DNA of 30,676 nucleotides from Schaalia odontolytica (GTDB lineage: Bacteria > Actinomycetota > Actinomycetes > Actinomycetales > Actinomycetaceae): the NCBI RefSeq assembly GCF_002847525.1, contig NZ_PKKM01000017.1, positions 1 to 30,676 of the forward strand, given 5' to 3'. A model generated the notes under the pieces. That model saw nothing but the letters and a program-made list of their open reading frames with translations, did not search any database and was not told the origin of the DNA. The position numbers were made by a program, and so were the translations under genes. Positions 24,395 through 30,676 of this stretch are shown here, piece after piece (the first letter of the stretch is position 1; every line of letters starts with the position of its first letter).

Positions 24395-24573
24395 GTTCGC
24401 GCGTTAGCCCTTGAACATGCACGTTACCCTGTTGACTCGCACGTAAACCCCCAGATATGCGCGTGGGCGCAGCCATCCACGCTCCACGAGGTGGGTTAAC
24501 GTGCGCGTTAGTGGGCCCAGGTGGCCACCTGCTGGGTTAGGGCCGCAACCTATCGGGTTAACGTGCGCGTGAG
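24395..24573. repeat. Cluster of GGGTTAACGTGCGCG-like motifs in two orientations
   Basis: Two near-identical plus-strand copies, GGGTTAACGTGCGCGT followed by TAG or GAG, lie at 24493-24511 and 24555-24573. Three minus-strand relatives lie at 24395-24410 (GGGCTAACGCGCGAAC), 24417-24429 (GGGTAACGTGCAT) and 24436-24450 (GGGTTTACGTGCGAG), about 20 bp apart. A sixth relative is at 488-501 in this window. The third minus copy also contains CGCACGTAA, the end of the 103-bp elements. Confidence 0.65.
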
Positions 24574-24688
24574 AGGGTTTGATGAAGCTCCGGTTATATA
24601 TCGGTGCGTCACGCCGTCGTGCCCCTGCAGGTGCCTGGGCCCAAATGCCGGCACCCAACCGCATGAGGCAACCGTGGCCTCGGGCAAG

Positions 24689-24707
24689 ATTGGTTAGGCG
24701 AACCTGG
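24689..24707. promoter_or_regulatory. Possible DtxR/IdeR iron box upstream of dps
   Basis: ATTGGTTAGGCGAACCTGG matches the 19-bp actinobacterial DtxR/IdeR consensus (TTAGGTTAGSCTAACCTAA) at 14 of 19 positions, with GGTTAG-GC-GAACC at the core. It lies about 220 bp upstream of dps and 80 bp upstream of its likely promoter, rather far for direct repression. Confidence 0.5.
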
Positions 24708-24788
24708 CCTGAAAAATGAAAGCGTCAATGACCTTAAAACGCTGAAATCCGAGGATTATTCCCTCGCGACTACGAGATAGTGAAACAT

Positions 24789-24816
24789 TTGACTAAAGGG
24801 CTGTTAGCACTAGAAA
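24789..24816 (+). promoter_or_regulatory. Probable dps promoter
   Basis: TTGACT (24789-24794) and TAGAAA (24811-24816) are separated by 16 bp. The start would lie near 24823, giving a leader of about 88 nt. The leader holds two similar short hairpin-forming units (AAGGGCACAGCCCC and AAGGGCGAGCCCC near 24851-24880). Confidence 0.6.
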
Positions 24817-24910
24817 TCCTGGGACCAAAGGGCCAAGATGGATGTGTCTGAAGGGCACAGCCCCACAAGGGCGAGCCCCGTACCGAATACACATGCATAG
24901 GAGAAACAAC

Positions 24911-25381
24911 ATGACCGTTGAGTCCACCGGCTTCAAGGCTTCCGACGTTCTCGCAGGCAACCTGCAGAAGGTCCTCACCGACGTGACCGCTCTGTCCCTC
25001 GTGGGCAAGCAGCTGCACTGGAACATCACCGGCGAGGGCTTCCGCTCGCTGCACCTCTACCTCGACGCGGTCGTGGACATCGCCCGCGAGGCCTCCGACG
25101 AGATCGCCGAGCGCATGCGCGCCCTCCAGGTCGTCCCCAACGGCCTGCCCGAGGTCGTCGCCCAGCGCAACACCCTGCCGACCGTCCCCGAGACGATCAT
25201 CAAGACCACTGACGCCGAGGAGCTCGCCGTCGCCGCCATCAACGCGACCGTGGGCACCATGCGCGACGTGCACGAGAAGGTCGACGCCGAGGATTCCGCC
25301 TCCGCCGACATCCTCAACGACTACATCCGTCGCTTCGAGCAGCAGGCGTGGTTCATCCGTTCGCAGAACGGCCAGGCCTGA
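24911..25381 (+). CDS. dps: Dps-family DNA-binding ferritin
   Basis: This 156-residue protein forms ferritin-like 12-mers that oxidise and store iron and shield DNA from peroxide. The intersubunit ferroxidase ligands are present: H36 (in QLHWNITG), H48 and D52 (in SLHLYLD), D63 and E67 (in SDEIAERM). The C-terminal helix ends in FEQQAWFIRSQ. The N-terminus is short with few lysines, so DNA binding is not assured. The start at 24911 follows AGGAG by nine bases; an upstream in-frame ATG at 24842 lacks homology. A promoter at 24789 and a DtxR-like box at 24689 suggest iron control. A strong terminator follows, so it is monocistronic. It sits next to a ferrochelatase gene, another iron-handling function. 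Confidence 0.96.
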   Translation: MTVESTGFKASDVLAGNLQKVLTDVTALSLVGKQLHWNITGEGFRSLHLYLDAVVDIAREASDEIAERMRALQVVPNGLPEVVAQRNTLPTVPETIIKTTDAEELAVAAINATVGTMRDVHEKVDAEDSASADILNDYIRRFEQQAWFIRSQNGQA

Positions 25382-25437
25382 GCCGCACACCTCCGCCGGG
25401 AGGAAGTGAGCCAAGCGGGCTCGCTTGAATAACGTTG

Positions 25438-25472
25438 GGGTGCCCCGCCTGTCGCAGGCGGGGCACCCTTGT
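25438..25472 (+). terminator. dps terminator
   Basis: A perfect 14-bp stem, GGGTGCCCCGCCTG (25438-25451) with CAGGCGGGGCACCC (25455-25468), has a 3-nt loop and is followed by TTGT. A smaller hairpin, CAAGCG/CGCTTG, lies at 25412-25427. Confidence 0.9.
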
Positions 25473-25530
25473 ATGTGAGCACGAGGGGCGTGCGTCGTAT
25501 TGGGGAGTGAAGGCTGGCGCAAGGCTTCGG

Positions 25531-25561
25531 CACCGCCCCAAGCGAATAAGCTGGGGCGGTG
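25531..25561. other. Hairpin upstream of hemH
   Basis: CACCGCCCCAAGC (25531-25543) pairs with GCTGGGGCGGTG (25550-25561), with one bulged base and a GAATAA loop. There is no T-run. It lies between the dps terminator and the hemH promoter; its role is unknown. Confidence 0.5.
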
Positions 25562-25601
25562 TGAGCAACGCGCTCAGGTCCCGGGAGGTGACACAGCGTC
25601 A

Positions 25602-25630
25602 GCGACACGGGGAAGCGTGAACATTAGGCT
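25602..25630 (+). promoter_or_regulatory. Possible hemH promoter, leaderless type
   Basis: GCGACA (25602-25607) and TAGGCT (25625-25630) are 17 bp apart. The -10 box ends six bases before the GTG start at 25637, so the mRNA would start at or near the start codon. The same GCGACA -35 hexamer is seen at yefM. Confidence 0.5.
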
Positions 25631-25636
25631 GGTGGC

Positions 25637-26680
25637 GTGACGAACTCCCAGGACACAGCAGCCACCACTTCGACGCCGAACCGCGCGCAGAGCAGCGAGG
25701 CGCAGCCCGCCCTCGTCCTCGTCAACCTGGGGACGCCGACCGCCCCCGAGCCCGGCCCGGTGCGCGCCTTCCTGCGCGAGTTCCTCTCGGACCGTCGCGT
25801 CATCGAGATGAGCCCGCTCCTGTGGAAGCCCATCCTGGAGGGCATCATCCTACGAGTCCGACCGCGCGAGGTCGCCGGCAAGTACCGCAGCATCTGGACG
25901 GACCAGGGCTCGCCGCTCATGCACTACACCCGCGAGCAGGCCCGCCTCCTTCGCGAGCGCCTGCCGGGCGTGCGCGTCGAGGTTGCGATGCGCTACGGAC
26001 AGCCCTCGATTGGCTCGGTCCTGGACCGCCTGCATGCGCAGGGCGTGCGCCGCGTGGCGATCCTGCCCGCCTACCCGCAGTACGCGGCCTCGACGGTGAC
26101 GACGATCAACGACGCGGTTGCCCAGTGGATTGGCCGCAACCGCGACGGATTCGAGCTGCGCCTGCACCGATCCTTCCCCGCGGCCCCCGCATACATCGAG
26201 GCGCTCGCGACCGCCCTCGAGCGCCATTGGGAGCGCGTAGGCCGCCCGAACTTCCTGACGGGGGACCGCGTCGTCGTGTCCTTCCACTCGATCCCGGTCG
26301 CCATGGACGAGGCCGGGGACCCCTACCGCGCCGAATGCCGTCACACGGTCGCAGCCCTCGAGTCGCGTCTGGGCCTGGCGATGGGGTCCCTGACGGCAAC
26401 CTTCCAGTCCGTGTTCGGGCGCGCCGAGTGGCTGGGCCCGCAGACGATCGAGGAGATGGCCGAGCTGGGTGCCGCGAAGTGCCCGCGCGTGGACGTCATC
26501 TGCCCGGGCTTCATGGCGGATTGCCTGGAGACGCTCGAGGAGATCGACCAGCTCAACCGCGAGACCTTCGTCGAGGCCGGGGGAGGGGACTTCCACTACG
26601 TGCCGTGGGGCAATGACTCCGAGGGTGCGGTCGCGTCCCTGGAGGAGCAGGCGCGCATCGCGCTGGCCGGCTGGGTGTAG
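25637..26680 (+). CDS. hemH: Ferrochelatase, proteobacterial HemH-like
   Basis: This 347-residue enzyme inserts ferrous iron into a porphyrin. Marks are VLVNLGTPTAPEPGPVRAFL (about 27-46), FLSDRRVIE, GSPLMHYTREQA, LPAYPQYAASTV, the FHSIP motif with conserved H217, TFQSVFGRAEWLGP, and CPGFMADCLETLEEI (about 291-305) carrying the conserved acidic residue. These stretches resemble E. coli HemH, which makes protohaem, more than the actinobacterial coproporphyrin ferrochelatase. The N-terminal ~24 residues are a polar extension. The GTG start has no Shine-Dalgarno sequence but sits six bases after a -10-like box. No other haem-biosynthesis gene is in the window, so it may act on imported or scavenged porphyrin, or the rest of the pathway may lie elsewhere. 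Acquisition from a proteobacterium is possible. Confidence 0.92.
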   Translation: MTNSQDTAATTSTPNRAQSSEAQPALVLVNLGTPTAPEPGPVRAFLREFLSDRRVIEMSPLLWKPILEGIILRVRPREVAGKYRSIWTDQGSPLMHYTREQARLLRERLPGVRVEVAMRYGQPSIGSVLDRLHAQGVRRVAILPAYPQYAASTVTTINDAVAQWIGRNRDGFELRLHRSFPAAPAYIEALATALERHWERVGRPNFLTGDRVVVSFHSIPVAMDEAGDPYRAECRHTVAALESRLGLAMGSLTATFQSVFGRAEWLGPQTIEEMAELGAAKCPRVDVICPGFMADCLETLEEIDQLNRETFVEAGGGDFHYVPWGNDSEGAVASLEEQARIALAGWV

Positions 26681-26753
26681 GCGCGCGCTGTCACAATTGA
26701 CCGCCGAACGAAACCCTCCGGCGGATGCGGCCCCGGCCTCGTAGCGTGGAGGC

Positions 26754-27956
26754 ATGAGCACGCCTGACTGTACGACCTTCTCCACGCTGGCCATCCACGC
26801 CGGGTTCGACCCGGACCCCATCACGGGTGACGTGGTACCCCCGATTCACGTCGCATCGACGTTCGTGCAGGATCGGCCCGGCGAGCTGCGAGAAGGCTAC
26901 GAGTATGGGCGCTGCGGCAACCCGACGACCAACGCGTTCGCGGGCGCGCTCGCGGCCCTGGAGGGGGCGACGCACGGCTTCGCGTTCCCGTCGGGCATGA
27001 GCGCCGAGGACACGGTGATCCGCCTGCTGGCGCGCCCCGGCGACCACGTCGTGCACTCGACAGACGTGTACGGGGGCACCCACAAGCTCCTGAGCGTCAT
27101 CAAGCCCGCCGAGGGCATTACTTCCGAGGCCGTGGACCTCACCGACCTGGCCGAGGCCGAGCGCGTGATCCGAAGCCAGCGTCCGCAGATCGTGTGGGTG
27201 GAGACGCCCTCGAACCCGTTCCTGCTGGTCACGGACATTGCCGCGATTGCGGCCCTCACGCACGAGGTGGGCGGCTTGCTGATCGTGGACAACACCTTCG
27301 CGACGCCGGTCCTGCAGCGCCCCCTCGAGCTGGGCGCGGACGTCGTCGTGCACTCGACGACCAAGTACGTGGGCGGCCACTCTGACGTGGTCGGCGGCGC
27401 CTTCATCCTGCGCGATGGTCTGGAGCTGCCCGCGCACGTCGAGCCCTTCTTCGGTGAGCGTGACGCGGCCGCCGAGGCCGTGAAGCTGCAGATGGCCCTC
27501 GGGCACGTGCCCTCCCCGCGCGACACGTACCTGGCCCACCGCGGCCTCAAGACGCTGGCGCTGCGCGTGGAGCGCCACTGCGCGAACGCGCAGAGGGTTG
27601 CCGAGTTCCTGGAGTCCCACCCCAAGGTGAGCGCGGTCCACTATCCGGGGCTGGCCTCGGACCCTGGCTACGAGCTGGCGCGCAGGCAGAACCCGGCCGG
27701 CGTGGGAGGAGTGCTCTCCTTCCAGGTTGCCACCGAGGAGGCGGCGATCGAGCTGACGACGCGCACGCGGCTCTTCGCTCTGGCCGCGTCCCTGGGAGCG
27801 CCCGAGTCTCTCATCGAGCACCCGGCGATCATGACGCACTCGACGCGCGTCGGCGGCGTGGGCGGCGTGCCCGGCACGCTCCTGCGCCTCGCGGTCGGCC
27901 TCGAGGACGCGCAGGATCTGATTGCGGACTTGGATCAGGCGCTCGCGCAGATCTGA
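26754..27956 (+). CDS. metB: Cystathionine gamma-synthase or related PLP enzyme
   Basis: This 400-residue protein belongs to the Cys/Met-metabolism PLP family, which forms cystathionine from an activated homoserine and cysteine. It begins FSTLAIHAGFDPDPITGDVV and carries VPPIHVASTF, YEYGRCGNPTTNAF, FAFPSGMSAED, LLIVDNTFATPVLQRPLELG, the PLP lysine K204 in HSTTKYVGGHSDVVGG, and the C-terminal block LGAPESLIEHPAIMTHST. The related cystathionine gamma-lyase is the main alternative; the residues here do not settle it. The start at 26754 follows GTGGAGG very closely, and TAGCGT at 26742-26747 is six bases upstream, so leaderless translation is possible. It follows hemH by 73 bp. The downstream 370 bp hold repeats only. 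Confidence 0.93.
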   Translation: MSTPDCTTFSTLAIHAGFDPDPITGDVVPPIHVASTFVQDRPGELREGYEYGRCGNPTTNAFAGALAALEGATHGFAFPSGMSAEDTVIRLLARPGDHVVHSTDVYGGTHKLLSVIKPAEGITSEAVDLTDLAEAERVIRSQRPQIVWVETPSNPFLLVTDIAAIAALTHEVGGLLIVDNTFATPVLQRPLELGADVVVHSTTKYVGGHSDVVGGAFILRDGLELPAHVEPFFGERDAAAEAVKLQMALGHVPSPRDTYLAHRGLKTLALRVERHCANAQRVAEFLESHPKVSAVHYPGLASDPGYELARRQNPAGVGGVLSFQVATEEAAIELTTRTRLFALAASLGAPESLIEHPAIMTHSTRVGGVGGVPGTLLRLAVGLEDAQDLIADLDQALAQI

Positions 27957-28009
27957 CGCCTCTCTGGCGTCTCTGGTGTCGCTCCGACGCCTCAGTTCCC
28001 CACAAATCT

Positions 28010-28112
28010 CGCACGTAATTTAATGTGGTCAGTTTTTAGCTGAGCTGAGAAACGTTGCAATTCCGGGCATGTTATTTCAAAAGTCGAAGCACCGGTCGAC
28101 GAATTACGTGCG
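28010..28112 (-). repeat. 103-bp element, copy 2, inverted relative to copy 1
   Basis: This starts CGCACGTAATT and ends AATTACGTGCG. Its reverse complement aligns with 23996-24098 without a gap over all 103 positions, 67 identical. The conserved core GGAATTGCAACGTTT is on the minus strand here. It lies 54 bp after metB. The space between it and the next array (28113-28160) shows nothing else. Confidence 0.88.
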
Positions 28113-28160
28113 ACATTGAGGGGACGAGGCCGGGGTGGCCCGGGTGCCGAACGAGTGCCC

Positions 28161-28303
28161 ACGCGGATAGCTAACAAACATCCGGATAGGTAACAAACAT
28201 CCGGATAGGTAACAAACATCCGGATAGGTAACAAACATCCGGATAGCTTAATAACCTATCCGGATGCGCTTAACCTATCCGGATGCGAACAACCTATCCG
28301 GAT
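28161..28303. repeat. Array of ATCCGGAT palindromes with 19-bp period and polarity switch
   Basis: Seven exact ATCCGGAT palindromes begin at 28180, 28199, 28218, 28237, 28258, 28277 and 28296; a degenerate eighth (ACGCGGAT) begins at 28161. Spacing is 19 bp except 21 bp at the centre. On the left side units read CATCCGGATAGGTAACAAA; on the right the unit is inverted (for example CATCCGGATAGGTTAAGCG on the minus strand), so all share CATCCGGATAGGT. The array lies between the convergent metB and ClC genes. It is not CRISPR. Confidence 0.93.
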
Positions 28304-28327
28304 GTGCACAGCGACTGTCAGAGGCGG

Positions 28328-29572
28328 CTATGGTTGGCGGCCCAGTGAAGCCCGGCGGGTCAGCCAGGTCGCGGCCGCCGTGGCGCCGCCGACGGCGAGG
28401 GCCGCGGGCACGAGGATCGTGGGGCCCTGGGCCGTGAACTCGATGACCAGGATGAGGCCCGTGAAGGGAGCGTTCATGGACGCGCCCAGGAAAGCTGCGG
28501 CGCCGAGGAAGGCGAACGCCGCCACTTCCGACCCCGGCCACGCGGTCGCCCACGGCAGCCCGATGACGGCCCCCAGTCCAGCGCCGAGAGCGACGGCGGG
28601 GGTCAGGACGCCACCCCAGCCTCCCGCGCGGATTGTTAGGAGCGTCGTCGCGGTCTTCGCCAGGAGAACCAGCAGAGCGAACGCGAGCCCCATACCGGTA
28701 GCCCACGTCGCATCGAATTGCGTCTGGGCGCTGGCCTGCCCGTTGCCCACGACGGAGGGCACCCACACGGCCGTGATGCCGACGAGCAGAGAGGCGAGGG
28801 GGAGTGCCACGAGTACGCGCCAGTCGCGCGGACGGTCGGCGCTGATCCGTGCTACGGCCTTCTTGAACGCCCACCCGGCCGCCCCGAGCAGTGGGCCGAC
28901 GATCGCGGCGAACACGGTGAGGGACAGGGACGGCGTGAGGGTGGGGACCGTGTAGAAGGCCTCCGGCCTCGTGAATCCCGTGGAAACGAGGACCGCAAGG
29001 CCCGAGGTGAGGAACGCGGGCGCAACGGCGCGCCCCGAGCGCGAGACGAGGAGGATCTCGAGCGTGTAGATCGCGCCCGACAGGGGGATCGAGTAGACCG
29101 CGGCCAGGCCCGCGCCCGCCGCGCAGGCGACGATGATGCGCCGGTCCTCGGTGCTGAGCCGCAGTCGATCGGCCACCGCGGCGCTGAGCGCAGCGGACAT
29201 CTCACGGGGCGCGACCTCGCGTCCGACGGATGCTCCCAGGCTCACGATGACGATCTGAGTGAGGGCATGCCAGGAAGTACGCAGGGGAGGCATGGGTGTG
29301 CCGTCGACCGCGGCCGACACGGAGGTGATGGTCTTGTTGCGGCGGAACAGCAGGAACCAGGACAGGGCGCCGATCAATCCGCCGAGGGTGAGGATGAGAA
29401 TGCGTCGGGTGGGGGAGGCGGCGCTCGCGGCCTCGAGTAGCGTGCCCGTGTGCATGTTCCAGGCGAGGGCCTGGAGCCAGTGAAGGATGTGCTTGCATGC
29501 GAGGCCAACGAGGCCAGCAACCACCCCTGTGAGGAGTGTTGCGACCGCGAGCCGGCGCGTGCTCACGGACAT
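28328..29572 (-). CDS. ClC-family chloride channel or transporter
   Basis: This 414-residue multi-pass membrane protein matches voltage-gated ClC proteins. The selectivity-region motif appears as GASVGREVAPREM, retaining the gating glutamate but with VAP in place of the common GPxV; GGWGGVLTPAVALGAGLG corresponds to the GGxFxP region; NAPFTGLILVIEFT is the late helix motif. The early GSGIP motif is not evident, so ion selectivity is uncertain; a fluoride- or proton-coupled type is possible. The start at 29572 lies inside the 3' end of the MarR gene (10-bp overlap), so the two are cotranscribed and probably translationally coupled. It ends 25 bp from the palindrome array; no separate terminator is clear. 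Confidence 0.9.
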   Translation of the reverse strand: MSVSTRRLAVATLLTGVVAGLVGLACKHILHWLQALAWNMHTGTLLEAASAASPTRRILILTLGGLIGALSWFLLFRRNKTITSVSAAVDGTPMPPLRTSWHALTQIVIVSLGASVGREVAPREMSAALSAAVADRLRLSTEDRRIIVACAAGAGLAAVYSIPLSGAIYTLEILLVSRSGRAVAPAFLTSGLAVLVSTGFTRPEAFYTVPTLTPSLSLTVFAAIVGPLLGAAGWAFKKAVARISADRPRDWRVLVALPLASLLVGITAVWVPSVVGNGQASAQTQFDATWATGMGLAFALLVLLAKTATTLLTIRAGGWGGVLTPAVALGAGLGAVIGLPWATAWPGSEVAAFAFLGAAAFLGASMNAPFTGLILVIEFTAQGPTILVPAALAVGGATAAATWLTRRASLGRQP

Positions 29573-30024
29573 GGCGTGTCGGAGTCGAGGCGCTCACTCA
29601 CGCGCGAGAACAGGCCGGTGAGCATGTCGATCTCCTCGGGCGTGATGTCGTCGAGGAACAGGCGGCGGATGACGTCGCGCTGGACCAGGGCGGCCTCGTC
29701 GAAGAGGGTCTTGCCGGCTGGCGTTAGGGAGACGAGGCCTCCGCGGCCGTCGCCCTCGCACGGGCGGCGCTCGATAAGGCCTCGGGATTCGAGGCGCTTC
29801 ATCGTGTGGGTGAGGCGTGAGCGTGAGAAGACGACCTCATGGGCGAGGCGAGAGGGGCGGATGCCTTCCTCGCCGGCGCGGTCGGTCATGAGGAGCACGG
29901 AGTATTCGGGCATCGACAGGCTCGCCTGACACTTGAGGGCGGCTTCGATGCGTTCGGTGAGGCGAGCCGTCGTGGTGAAGTAGAGCTCCCAGGCCGCCGC
30001 TCGGGGGTGGTGTGCTCTGCTCAC
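29563..30024 (-). CDS. MarR-family transcriptional regulator
   Basis: This 153-residue winged-helix regulator has SMPEYSVLLMTDRAGEEGIRPSRLA, then VVFSRSRLTHTMKRLESRGLIERRPC for the recognition helix, and a wing GDGRGGLVSLTPAGKTLFDEA. The N- and C-terminal helices would form the dimer interface. It probably represses its own operon with the overlapping ClC gene; the ligand is unknown. The GTG start at 30024 has GAGGAG seven bases upstream. A TATACT -10 box lies upstream at 30085-30090. It is divergent from lsr2, with about 220 bp between the starts. Confidence 0.93.
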   Translation of the reverse strand: MSRAHHPRAAAWELYFTTTARLTERIEAALKCQASLSMPEYSVLLMTDRAGEEGIRPSRLAHEVVFSRSRLTHTMKRLESRGLIERRPCEGDGRGGLVSLTPAGKTLFDEAALVQRDVIRRLFLDDITPEEIDMLTGLFSRVSERLDSDTPCP

Positions 30025-30084
30025 GGTTTCTCCTCGTTCGGTGCTGCTTCTTGGTGAGGCCGAACAGGCCTCGGGCTGCCTACG

Positions 30085-30112
30085 AGTATAACTTTCAATT
30101 ACTCAGATCAAT
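30085..30112 (-). promoter_or_regulatory. Possible marR promoter
   Basis: On the minus strand TATACT lies at 30090-30085, with TTGATC at 30111-30106 (15-bp spacer) or TATTGA at 30113-30108 (17-bp spacer) as -35 candidates. The region is AT-rich. Confidence 0.5.
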
Positions 30113-30153
30113 AAATCGGTGCAGTGTACGTCACGTTCGATTTGAAATTTGCG

Positions 30154-30184
30154 TTGACAATTCCGCTCAATTGTGAGTTACCCT
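30154..30184 (+). promoter_or_regulatory. lsr2 promoter with an inverted repeat in the spacer
   Basis: A perfect TTGACA (30154-30159) is followed 19 bp on by TACCCT (30179-30184). Between them lies the dyad ACAATT-N6-AATTGT (30157-30174), which overlaps the -35 end and could be an operator. The surrounding 100 bp are AT-rich, a feature of Lsr2 target DNA, so autoregulation is possible. Confidence 0.6.
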
Positions 30185-30246
30185 AATTGTAGTGAATGAG
30201 GCACTTTATTAATTCCGACTCTCATTTCCCTGAAAGGAACGACATC

Positions 30247-30576
30247 GTGAAGAAGACGAAGAAGATTGTGGAAGTCGTCGATGATTTCGACGGCACCCCC
30301 GCCGACCAGACCGTCCGTTTTGCATTCAACGGCGCGTCCTATGAAATTGACCTGAACCGCGCTCATTTCGAGGAATTTGCCGAAGCAATTCAGCCGTACA
30401 TCAAGGCTGGCCGTAAGACGGGTTCGACCCGTCGCCGCGGCAATGCGGGCAACCCCACTCAGCGCCTCGAGAACGCGAAGATTCGCGCGTGGGCGAAGGA
30501 AAATGGGCACAATGTGTCCGAGCGTGGACGTATTCCCGCTGAGGTTGTTGAGGAATACCGCAAGGCTCAGGCCTGA
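30247..30576 (+). CDS. lsr2: Lsr2 nucleoid-associated protein
   Basis: This 109-residue protein matches Lsr2, the actinobacterial H-NS analogue that bridges and silences AT-rich, often foreign, DNA. The N-terminal oligomerisation domain (VDDFDGTPADQTVRFAFNGASYEIDL) is followed by a basic linker (AGRKTGSTRRRGNAG) and the DNA-binding domain (IRAWAKENGHNVSERGRIPAEVVEEYRKA), with the RGR minor-groove hook. The GTG start at 30247 is supported by AAAGGA about 10 bases upstream; homology begins there. The remaining 100 bp of the window show nothing further. Confidence 0.96.
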   Translation: MKKTKKIVEVVDDFDGTPADQTVRFAFNGASYEIDLNRAHFEEFAEAIQPYIKAGRKTGSTRRRGNAGNPTQRLENAKIRAWAKENGHNVSERGRIPAEVVEEYRKAQA

Positions 30577-30676
30577 CATTAGTGGCTCTTCATAATTGAG
30601 GGTGTGGGGGTGGTATGCGGGGTTGGGCGTGTCGTGGCCGGGTAGAGGTCGAGGTCTTCCGATGATGGGGGTTGCG

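Larger units (their letters stand above)
23713..24910. other. 1.2-kb non-coding region between tRNA-Thr and dps
   Basis: No convincing gene is present; the longest open frames match nothing I know and cross inverted repeats. The first 240 bp are very GC-rich and hold a hairpin (23823-23847) and a 21-bp direct repeat. GC drops sharply from 23975. The stretch then holds a 103-bp element with terminal inverted repeats, two large imperfect inverted repeats, a cluster of GGGTTAACGTGCGCG motifs, and finally the dps regulatory region. The mixture of composition and repeats suggests acquired or RNA-coding DNA. Confidence 0.7.

Noticed and set aside
23715..24499. Plus-strand open frames after tRNA-Thr
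   Set aside because: They cross inverted repeats and the 103-bp element, have no good ribosome binding site and match no known family.
23605..24910. Genomic island integrated at tRNA-Thr
   Set aside because: No repeat of the tRNA 3' end and no integrase is found downstream in the window, although the following DNA is atypical.
27992..28234. Minus-strand 80-codon frame encoding repeated peptides
   Set aside because: The repetition comes from the palindrome array being read as codons; there is no ribosome binding site.
28161..28303. CRISPR array
   Set aside because: The units are 19 bp with no unique spacers, the polarity flips midway, and no cas genes are near.
30157..30178. LacI-type operator at lsr2
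   Set aside because: The similarity to the lac operator is limited to short AATTGTGAG-like pieces and no LacI-family gene is nearby.

Overview
This window looks like a chromosomal segment of a GC-rich actinomycete, most likely from the Actinomyces/Schaalia group. The reasons are strongly GC-biased codon use, a lysine-rich tail on topoisomerase I, an Lsr2 nucleoid protein, leaderless-looking promoters, and a methyltransferase ... topA-tmk-holB order that I recall from related actinobacteria. The species is an inference; no rRNA is present.

Layout. Bases 1-740 hold no convincing intact gene but carry a cluster of 16-nt dyad motifs and a strong hairpin. A decayed 3' end of a large acyl-CoA dehydratase-activase gene follows (744-1386). 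Next come a luciferase-like oxidoreductase (1471-2466), a convergent Mn/Fe superoxide dismutase, a DUF808 membrane protein and a divergent two-domain methyltransferase (4361-6052). From 6.1 to 16.8 kb lies an accessory block: a translationally coupled SWIM zinc finger / DUF6493-like / DUF6493-like operon (6233-12665), a YoeB-YefM toxin-antitoxin pair with its operator, an ABC-F ATPase, a small membrane protein and a DUF1266 protein. Conserved replication genes topA, tmk and holB follow, then a TAP-like secreted or anchored hydrolase and tRNA-Thr(CGT).

Bases 23.7-24.9 kb form a long non-coding stretch full of structured repeats. It leads into dps (with a DtxR/IdeR-like box), a proteobacterial-type ferrochelatase and cystathionine gamma-synthase. 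A second copy of a 103-bp element and a 19-bp-period palindrome array lie downstream. A MarR-ClC operon and Lsr2 end the window.

The most interesting points are these. (1) The three-gene SWIM/DUF6493 operon is bracketed by a ~107-bp direct repeat of the 3' end and terminator of the neighbouring methyltransferase gene, which looks like an insertion scar. (2) A similar scar, a copy of the DUF1266 gene's 3' end, lies on the far side of the ABC-F gene. (3) Two 103-bp elements of identical length, in opposite orientation, share terminal inverted repeats and a conserved core; they flank dps-hemH-metB. (4) A cluster of 19-bp-spaced ATCCGGAT palindromes changes polarity midway. The SWIM/DUF6493 module is the best candidate for an undescribed system; its function cannot be read from sequence alone.
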